Assembly: GCA_014885115.2 (NCBI GenBank)
Contig: WKLE02001997.1
Location: 1-13,262, forward strand
From: Asterionellopsis glacialis
Lineage: Eukaryota > Bacillariophyta > Plagiogrammaphyceae > Rhaphoneidales > Asterionellopsidaceae
Reading direction: 5' to 3'
DNA: 13,262 bases
The position numbers and the translations under genes were made by a program. Position 1 is the stretch's first letter. Every line of letters begins with the position of its first letter. The notes under the pieces are model-generated. The model was not told the origin of the DNA, searched no databases, and saw only the letters and a program-made list of their open reading frames with translations. Positions 8,401 to 13,262 of the stretch are shown here, in pieces.

Positions 8401-9001
8401 AGAATGGAGTTCCGCTGCTGGGAATGGCACTGAATCACCCTTATTCAAAGCCCTTTTAGAAAAATGTTTCGCTCGCGATCCATCTATTCGTCCAACTGCC
8501 GAAGGTTTGCTAGAATATGGCTTTTTCACAGAAATTCCTGCAGACGAGGATGAGCAGTCTCCGAGTCGAGGCCTATTCTCTCCTGGTGAGAATTCGAGAG
8601 AGAGCTTGTCATCACCTATCATGTCGCCTCCGAACACTGCTGGAGGAAAACCGCCAAGGACACCTAATGAAAAACTATTTGCATCACCACCTCTTCTTCC
8701 ATCATCCGTTCGGTATGAATCATTAAATTCTGATGCAATCAGCCCAATGCTTTCTACTTCCATCAAGTCCGTGAAGGTGGACGCGAAAGATTGGCCGACA
8801 TGGGCCAAGGGCAAACTAGTTGCATCACAACAAAAGAGTAACAAAGATGTAGGAGCAAGTCCAGCAACTTTGGGAAGTCTCGCCAGAAGTGAAGACAGCA
8901 GCTTAAATCAGGAGAATCCATTTCGAAGGCAACCCAATACTAGCTTAGGTTCAATTTCTCCATTGAATGGACTCAATTTCGTGGTGGATGATGGCTTCTA
9001 A
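5471..9001 (+). CDS. Protein kinase of the MAPKKK (STE11/MEKK-like) type with a long acidic N-terminal region
   Basis: This is an intronless frame of 1176 residues. The kinase domain lies near the C-terminus, about residues 756-1020, and all key elements are present: glycine loop GVGSFG (763-768), ATP-anchoring Lys785 in MAVK, helix-C Glu800 in RREINLL, catalytic HRDIKGGN (Asp875, Lys877, Asn880), DFG (893-895), and GTPYFMAPE ending at Glu922. The sequence around HRDIKGGN and GTPYFMAPE, with VWSVGCV, is typical of MAP kinase kinase kinases. The first ~750 residues are low-complexity: a basic, Ser/Gly-rich start, then Asp/Glu/Ser-rich blocks (about 225-440), then a Ser/Thr-rich stretch with two similar DESF-type motifs. 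The C-terminal tail (1021-1176) is rich in SP and TP sites, suggesting proline-directed phosphorylation. The likely role is the upstream kinase of a MAPK cascade; the input signal is unknown. The start at 5471 follows an A-rich leader. The gene is convergent with its right neighbour, with 171 bases between stop codons. Confidence 0.92.
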   Translation: MEGAGVTTTDSATNKGESLREKMASRGRGGKGRTRSNHASSMSGGILAALPSNVMPSQRISSNTKRKGKHTSASGTNAHFPTNQQHQQKLNKINIIMETWSDAGGESTPEKKHRNIAGEKTVIPGSPPPSNILISKLASSPVAKRDENFCNYEEHQENSNLTSPSNLSDVSGLTTPASEKKNNEHDCLASPNPIFQTTGATAALLLGGDQDSEINETDHCLLPRPLFQDDEDDRSPYGADVENISECGKIEDGYDEDSHVQSSSSSSSENKQESDDETEVEIITIEDEDDDKSCEESTVSSASLEEDEEEDELEIDDDESASSVAESCYIMSEEEGGIENTYNTSKNDDDNSEDYVPDENSDDSDEELEIDDDSSNDTPKLNHRRKGNYKNGASAKGHLRRLILDSDDEEDNYDKDDDSTITEDDEEESAHNNTTQYKVDPLAMTTASLLKGGDGKELFVMEWSNGLEDTRADDDDSKCHVSLKDCDSFSPSVDDDKSCSTRELTNKKEIDNASLEALLDKNMSFMDDMSASSSAHSLSTVLENATESVNNHSEVVAPVIISDVEVEKSPLKNGDNESSMEVMVDDEESFMNLTLSSTVLSSLVSTKNYESGAEEQLSASGVQQRITIVDVGHIEIDNQETGGESDDDSSIVAVADLDESFVHMTLTDTFHQTTNVSEEKLVQSKDDPAEDKPNDKENSVLLQASNEMSKGRDKEQETTHSISSREFSSLSLKEGSSKSSRPKTIRREGSVQLGKWSLGSKIGVGSFGVVHVGMNKQTGTLMAVKSVKLEKAVMKDIRREINLLRTLDHINIVRYLGAEMNASDLHIFQEWVPGGSVASLLQKFGPFSFPVVRSYLLQIIAGLAYLHKNNILHRDIKGGNVLVNDAGVVKLADFGASRKLAQQAFEMESLTMRGTPYFMAPEVFQEKYGAKADVWSVGCVAYQMTTGVPPWKEMGFTNPMALFVHLTKDEGPPALPEEWSSAAGNGTESPLFKALLEKCFARDPSIRPTAEGLLEYGFFTEIPADEDEQSPSRGLFSPGENSRESLSSPIMSPPNTAGGKPPRTPNEKLFASPPLLPSSVRYESLNSDAISPMLSTSIKSVKVDAKDWPTWAKGKLVASQQKSNKDVGASPATLGSLARSEDSSLNQENPFRRQPNTSLGSISPLNGLNFVVDDGF

Positions 9002-9052
9002 AATGCATCCAAGTTGAATGCAAGCCAAGTGTTTAGATTGAGACCCAGAGAA

Positions 9053-9078
9053 TATTATAATAATGATAATAATAATGA
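9053..9078. repeat. AAT/ATA microsatellite between convergent 3' ends
   Basis: A short imperfect run of AAT/ATA triplets, broken by two TGA units, sits in the 171-base gap between the kinase stop and the Nopp140-like stop. It probably lies within one or both 3' untranslated regions. Confidence 0.7.
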
Positions 9079-9172
9079 GCTTGATTAGCACTGATTTCTA
9101 CGGATATGATTACTACGGTATTCAGTTTCCTATTGATTCCCTTTCTGGAGATTAGCAAAACTACTGTTTTCC

Positions 9173-11089
9173 TTATTGTTCATCTTCCGAATACTCGTAT
9201 TTGGTTGAGTTGCTTCCCATACTGATAGCACCACCAGCTTTAGCAAAGCCATTGTAACTACGTTTGGCCTTGGTCTTTTCATGTCGAAAGCCTTTTCCAC
9301 GAGTTTTGATAAGTTTATCACTTGCACGAGAACCATATCCAGCATTTCCGAAGGTTCCTTCGTAACTATTATCAGCCATTGCCCCTCCATCCTTTTCTGC
9401 TACTTCTCCCCAAAATTGATCATCTACTCGTTGGAAGGGCTTACCAGCATTTAAGGCTTGTGCACCATCTGTGCCACGTTCTGTTTGAATGTTCGCAGTC
9501 TTCTTGGATGCTGTTGGTGTCCAAGCAGCAGCTGCTGCTGCAGCTGCCTCGGCCTTCCGACGTGCTTCTTCCTTTTTAGCAGACATACGTACTGCTACAG
9601 CCCTTGAATCTTCTTCATCCGACGATGAGTCGGATGAGTCATCACTGCCAGATGATGAAGAGCCGTCATCGCTGTCATCATCTGATGATGATGATGATGA
9701 ATCGTCGCTATCATCATCTTCGTCTTCACTGGATGATACATCAGTTGAGGATACATCTGAAACTTCAACATCACTAACATCCGTATCACTATCTTCTAAT
9801 TCATTGGCTGCAACGGGAGATGTATTTAATTTTGTACGTTTTCTTGCTGGTTCGCCATCATCATTACCAACATTATCTGCAGAAGCAGAAGCGGTGTCTT
9901 TAGTCTTCTTCTTTGGTGGCTCATCTGCATCGTCATCACTACTATTGCTGTCGCTGTCACTGTCACTGCTGTTTGATGATGAATCATCCTCACTACCATC
10001 ATTACTACTGTCAGAAGATGATGACGATGAGTCATTATCACTACCACTATCATCTTTCTTGTCATTAGTTTTCTTTTGATCTTCTTCTTTTTTGTCTTCA
10101 TCTGAATCATCGGAAGAGTTGTCTGAAGAATCACTGCTGCTGGTGCTACTTTCGGCAGGTTTGTTAGCACTGGCTTTAGGTTTTTCTTTTGCTTGTTCTT
10201 CATCATCTGAGGAGTCAACACTACTACTACTACTTGAAGATGAGGAGGAGGAGTCACTGGCCAGTTTTACCTTAGGCTTTGGTACATCCTTCTTTTTGGT
10301 TCCTTCTTTTTCAGATTCACTTTCAGAGGACGACGACGAAGACGACGATGAATCACTACTCTGTACCTTTGCCTTGGTGGGGGGTTGTTTCTTTTCTTCT
10401 TTTTCTTCTTCAGAATCACTTGAAGATGATGAGGACGAAGAGGAATCACTGCTGCTATCAGACTTAGTTTTAGGTGTAGGTTGTTCATCTTTCTTCTTTT
10501 CTGCTTCAGATTCACTTGAAGACGACGATGATGACGACGATGATGAATCACTGCTGTTCTCTGATTTGGGTTTGGGTTTTTTATCTTCTTCACTTTCCGA
10601 TGAAGATGATGAAGACGACGAAGATGATGAAGACGAATTATCTTTCTTGGTAGTAGAAACGGCAGATAGTTTCTTGTCTTCTACTTCCATCTCATCATCA
10701 CTATCGTCTTCTTCATCAGATGATGATTCTTCTGTATCAGCTTGTGCACCATCGTCATTTTCATCTAATCCTCCTAACGACAGACGTTTCTTACCAGTAG
10801 AATCAAATGATGAAGATTCTTTCACTGGTGAAATCATGAGTGATCCCATAACAACTTGTCCTGCTGTAGTACCGTAAAGTTGCAATAATTCATCTTCTAA
10901 TGTTTTCGCGGAGTTTGCAAATCCAGCTTCCTTTAAATGATCCCAAATAGCAAATGCTAACTGCTTATTCACTTTCTTTTGTTTGTCATGAAAATGTCCC
11001 TTTAGTTTGGGTGTTGTGTACTTCGCTTTGGCAGATCCTTTAGAAGACGTGGATGCTTTCTTTTTCGTTTTGTTTGTTGCTTTACCCAT
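9173..11089 (-). CDS. NOPP140: Nopp140/SRP40-like nucleolar phosphoprotein with N-terminal LisH motif
   Basis: This is an intronless 638-residue protein starting at ATG 11089. After a Lys-rich start comes a LisH-type dimerisation motif at about residues 41-73 (NKQLAFAIWDHLKEAGF, then LEDELLQLYG). The long middle part alternates basic Lys/Pro linkers with acidic Ser tracts; in 10245-10640 four such modules follow each other at 31-34 residues. Possible nuclear localisation signals are PPKKKTK (391-397) and RKRTK (416-420). A polyalanine run lies near residue 515. The C-terminal 87 residues (552-638) match the SRP40/Nopp140 C-terminal domain: FQRVDDQFW, DNSYEGTFG, GYGSRASDKLI and TRGKGFRHEKTKAKR. 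Family members shuttle between nucleolus and Cajal bodies, are heavily phosphorylated by CK2 on acidic Ser tracts, and act as chaperones for snoRNPs and RNA polymerase I. LisH, acidic/basic repeats and this C-terminal domain together are the hallmark of the family. Long open frames on the opposite strand are by-products of the repeats. Confidence 0.95.
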   Translation of the reverse strand: MGKATNKTKKKASTSSKGSAKAKYTTPKLKGHFHDKQKKVNKQLAFAIWDHLKEAGFANSAKTLEDELLQLYGTTAGQVVMGSLMISPVKESSSFDSTGKKRLSLGGLDENDDGAQADTEESSSDEEDDSDDEMEVEDKKLSAVSTTKKDNSSSSSSSSSSSSSESEEDKKPKPKSENSSDSSSSSSSSSSSESEAEKKKDEQPTPKTKSDSSSDSSSSSSSSSDSEEEKEEKKQPPTKAKVQSSDSSSSSSSSSESESEKEGTKKKDVPKPKVKLASDSSSSSSSSSSSVDSSDDEEQAKEKPKASANKPAESSTSSSDSSDNSSDDSDEDKKEEDQKKTNDKKDDSGSDNDSSSSSSDSSNDGSEDDSSSNSSDSDSDSNSSDDDADEPPKKKTKDTASASADNVGNDDGEPARKRTKLNTSPVAANELEDSDTDVSDVEVSDVSSTDVSSSEDEDDDSDDSSSSSSDDDSDDGSSSSGSDDSSDSSSDEEDSRAVAVRMSAKKEEARRKAEAAAAAAAAWTPTASKKTANIQTERGTDGAQALNAGKPFQRVDDQFWGEVAEKDGGAMADNSYEGTFGNAGYGSRASDKLIKTRGKGFRHEKTKAKRSYNGFAKAGGAISMGSNSTKYEYSEDEQ

Positions 11090-11499
11090 GCTAATGATAA
11101 GAAATTACTACTGTATCCAGTTCGTTCTGCAAAATATTATATGAATCGTCGTAATGTTGTAGTCAACAAGTTTGGACAATATATGTGGCTTTGGAACAAG
11201 AAGAAAGCACTGGCTGTGATATTATAATGAAGGATGCTGGTGGTGGTCGGTTGTCGTGTTGTCACGAAATTGGACTCTCTTCTCTTGTCGCTTTTTGTTC
11301 TGATGTGTCGGAGGCAAAATTAATTTCATGGTCCTGAGAAACATTTGATTCGACTCAACAAATAATAGGTCATGAGTGTACATACTTCGTAGTACTGATA
11401 AAATGACTTCTCAAAAAACAAAAGATCCCCAGCGTTCGCTGCCGCGCATTCTGGTAACCGAATATTTTGTACCTGTACATAACGGCATCTACCGCACGA

Positions 11500-11566
11500 A
11501 CGTCAATCAATGCAGCGACTCCAACGACTCAAAAGATTTAGAGGTCATGAGTCACATGAGTGACGT
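11500..11566. promoter_or_regulatory. Cluster of bZIP/CRE-like words upstream of Z-ISO
   Basis: ACGTCA (11500-11505) and TGACGT (11561-11566) face each other, with an AP-1-like TGAGTCA at 11548-11554 between them and ATGAGT repeated at 11547 and 11556. TGACGT/ACGTCA words are the core of bZIP and CRE sites and are known in light- and CO2-responsive diatom promoters. They lie about 290-350 bases upstream of the Z-ISO start codon. Function is inferred from the words alone. Confidence 0.35.
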
Positions 11567-11610
11567 TTTCTGGTGTCTTGAACAGTACGAGCAACAATGA
11601 TTTGATTTTT

Positions 11611-11633
11611 TGACTTGCCCTTTCTTCAAGTCA
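11611..11633. repeat. Inverted repeat TGACTTG/CAAGTCA
   Basis: This is a perfect 7-base inverted repeat with a 9-base loop, about 220 bases upstream of the Z-ISO ATG. It could be a dyad protein-binding site or a small hairpin. Confidence 0.6.
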
Positions 11634-11694
11634 GTGATGGCAGTCCTATTCTTTGATGCTTTCTCTCTCTAGAGAGCTAACTAAATCTTTCTCC

Positions 11695-11717
11695 CTGTAC
11701 GAGTTGTCATCGTACAG
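11695..11717. repeat. Inverted repeat CTGTACGA/TCGTACAG
   Basis: This is a perfect 8-base inverted repeat with a 7-base loop, about 135 bases upstream of the Z-ISO ATG. It may be a dyad regulatory site, or a hairpin if it lies in the 5' leader. Confidence 0.65.
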
Positions 11718-11852
11718 TAGATTAGACGGAAGAAAGCCTCTTCATCTAAAAGGTCAGAGAGGTATTGTAGACTCTAGCGAACATTGCCGTGATAGACCTA
11801 AAAATAAGTGTTTGCATTTCAACTCGAGCGATCTTACTTCTTCTTTCACACA

Positions 11853-13019
11853 ATGATTCGCGTTCGAGAAGCAACTCTTGCAACTGTGATATTGTTTTTT
11901 TTGGCAGTCACAACTACCTTTGCCTTCAGCCCTGTCCTTCACCGTCATGAGACAATCGCTAATATCCGGACCAGGAGTAGGAGTGGTAGCTTCTACACCA
12001 AGTTACATAGTGCTGAACCTACTAAAGATGGCATAGAAATTCCTTTTTTAACTAAATCGGAACTATCCGATCGTTCGAATGATTTATTGATTGGTGAAGA
12101 TGCAGGTGTTTATGATTGGAATAATGAAAAGATGGGGCAACTTTTTGAACGTGATTGGTTAACATTCTTTGCTGCCGTCGGAACAATTTTGACAGCTGTG
12201 GCTGTACTATGGGTATACCCACCTACAGGATATGCTGATGACTTTACATCCCTGTTGGACGGAATTGCCGGTGGAAATTCACATATTGTGACTTTGATGT
12301 ATGGGATAATTTTTCCTATCGTGCACTCTGGATTGGCATCACTTCGTCCCTATGGTGAAAAGGTTGTAGGATCCCGTACATGGAGAGTTATCTTTGCCTT
12401 CCCCAGTTTGTGCTTGGCATATTCATGGATAACCTACTTTATTGCTCACGCACATGATGGACTTCAATTTTATGATCTAAGTGGGAGCGGAACAGCACAC
12501 TCGATTGCATGGATCATTAATTTTGCATCCTTTTTCTTTTTATACCCCTCCGTATTTAATTTGAAAGAGGTTGCTGCCGTTGAGAAACCAAAAATCCATT
12601 TGTGGGAAACTGGTATCATCCGTATTACACGTCATCCACAATTTGTGGGACAAGGTATGTGGAGCGCAGCACATTTGGCCATGGTAGGGACATCCTTTAC
12701 AGCCTTGACGATGGCACTCTTAGTGGGACATCATTGGTTCGCATGTTGGAATGGTGATCGACGATTGTACGATGAACATGGTGAGGATTTCAATAAGATT
12801 AAAGAACGAACCTCCGTCATTCCATTCCAAGCCATCATTGAAGGACGACAAGTCTTGCCACCAGATTATTATAAAGAATTATTACGTGCGCCCTATGCTC
12901 TAATTGCTGTGGGGACACTAGGCGCATACTTTGCTCATCCATACATGCAAGCTGGTGCTGCACTTGTCAAAAATTCTGGATTGACAGAAGGTGGTATCTT
13001 GAATGGGATTTTTTCTTGA
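11853..13019 (+). CDS. Z-ISO: 15-cis-zeta-carotene isomerase (Z-ISO), plastid-targeted, NnrU family
   Basis: This 388-residue, intronless integral membrane enzyme isomerises the 15-cis bond of 9,15,9'-tri-cis-zeta-carotene between phytoene desaturase and zeta-carotene desaturase, a step in making fucoxanthin-type and other carotenoids. Family motifs are [68 protein letters not shown] and [13 protein letters not shown]. From memory of the maize enzyme (heme ligands His150 and His266), a constant offset of eight places His158 and His274 at these sites. Several hydrophobic helices span about 105-345. The N-terminus has a signal peptide (residues 1-24, hydrophobic TVILFFLAV) ending at TTFA|FSP, then an Arg/Ser/Thr-rich transit stretch: the bipartite plastid signal of secondary red plastids. 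I chose ATG 11853; the frame extends upstream to 11808 only through a GTG, and the extension would bury the signal peptide. The neighbour upstream is divergent. Confidence 0.97.
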   Translation: MIRVREATLATVILFFLAVTTTFAFSPVLHRHETIANIRTRSRSGSFYTKLHSAEPTKDGIEIPFLTKSELSDRSNDLLIGEDAGVYDWNNEKMGQLFERDWLTFFAAVGTILTAVAVLWVYPPTGYADDFTSLLDGIAGGNSHIVTLMYGIIFPIVHSGLASLRPYGEKVVGSRTWRVIFAFPSLCLAYSWITYFIAHAHDGLQFYDLSGSGTAHSIAWIINFASFFFLYPSVFNLKEVAAVEKPKIHLWETGIIRITRHPQFVGQGMWSAAHLAMVGTSFTALTMALLVGHHWFACWNGDRRLYDEHGEDFNKIKERTSVIPFQAIIEGRQVLPPDYYKELLRAPYALIAVGTLGAYFAHPYMQAGAALVKNSGLTEGGILNGIFS

Positions 13020-13262
13020 AAGAAAAGGGAAAGAAGGAAAAACGGCACACATAGTAAAATAGTGTTTTAGCTTTTAAAATCTCATTTCGTAAGTTGAATA
13101 CAAGTCATAGTGTCCCATTGTCCTTATGAAGCATAGGCTTAATCAAGGAGAATCTCCAGTTCAAATATTGATATATTGGAAGGCTTATTCTTAATTGATA
13201 CTGATCATGAGTGCACTGTGGATCTAAATATAACTTCCAATTTTGATAATACCCTTCTTAGA
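13020..13262. other. 3' flank of Z-ISO
   Basis: These 243 AT-rich bases hold no recognisable gene. The beginning is presumably the 3' untranslated region of Z-ISO. Confidence 0.5.

Larger units (their letters stand above)
11090..11852. other. Divergent intergenic region between the Nopp140-like and Z-ISO genes
   Basis: These 763 bases should carry both promoters. I see no convincing gene; a 65-codon frame from ATG 11403 matches nothing I know. On the Z-ISO side there are several palindromes and bZIP-like words, listed separately. GGTCATGAGT occurs twice (11369-11378 and 11544-11553). A 12-base palindrome, CTCTCTAGAGAG, lies at 11665-11676. Confidence 0.6.

Noticed and set aside
8296..8844. 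Minus-strand 182-codon frame opposite the kinase C-terminal half
   Set aside because: It overlaps the conserved kinase domain and tail and shows no motif of its own.
9489..10877. Two long plus-strand open frames rich in Ser, Leu, Asp and Glu, opposite the Nopp140-like gene
   Set aside because: They are mirror images of the Ser/Asp triplet repeats of the minus-strand gene, which has clear LisH and SRP40 domains.
11403..11600. Possible 65-residue protein in the Nopp140-like/Z-ISO intergenic region
   Set aside because: It has no recognisable motif, no paralogue in the window and unremarkable composition; it lies among promoter-like sites and could arise by chance.
1..13262. CRISPR arrays, tRNA or rRNA genes, transposase or reverse transcriptase genes
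   Set aside because: I looked on both strands and saw no regular spacer array, no cloverleaf-like sequence I could support, and no transposase or polymerase motif.

Overview
The window looks like nuclear DNA from a diatom or a close stramenopile relative. The strongest clue is the zeta-carotene isomerase gene at the right end. Its product starts with a signal peptide that ends in an Ala|Phe junction (TTFA|FSP) and continues into a basic, Ser/Thr/Arg-rich stretch. That is the bipartite targeting signal used for plastids of secondary red-algal origin. Other eukaryotic marks are a Nopp140/SRP40 nucleolar protein, a MAPKKK-like kinase, RING-H2 genes with small GT-AG introns, low GC outside the genes and no bacterial operon structure. 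I cannot name the species.

Layout. 1-811 has no gene and is rich in short palindromic pieces built on TACCTGGTA. 812-1940 (+) is a three-exon gene for a membrane-anchored RING-H2 protein. 2504-3379 (+) is a PAQR/hemolysin-III (adiponectin-receptor-like) membrane protein whose single frame is broken by two nonsense codons but is otherwise intact. 3796-4576 (-) is a second three-exon membrane-anchored RING-H2 gene with the same intron phases as the first. 4577-5470 has no gene and carries the TACCTGGTA family again. 5471-9001 (+) is a 1176-residue kinase with a long acidic N-terminal region. 9173-11089 (-) is a Nopp140/SRP40-like protein with an N-terminal LisH motif, convergent with the kinase. 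11090-11852 is the intergenic region between the divergent Nopp140-like and Z-ISO genes, with inverted repeats and bZIP-like sites. 11853-13019 (+) is plastid 15-cis-zeta-carotene isomerase.

The left third is accessory-like: two related RING genes point toward each other around a broken PAQR gene, and related short repeats lie on both sides. The right two thirds hold conserved housekeeping-type genes: signalling kinase, nucleolar chaperone and carotenoid enzyme. No shared pathway links them, and neighbouring position alone does not imply one.

Both RING gene models were built here by joining exons across GT-AG introns. They are supported by reading-frame continuity and by the parallel structure of the two copies, but have not been tested against transcripts.
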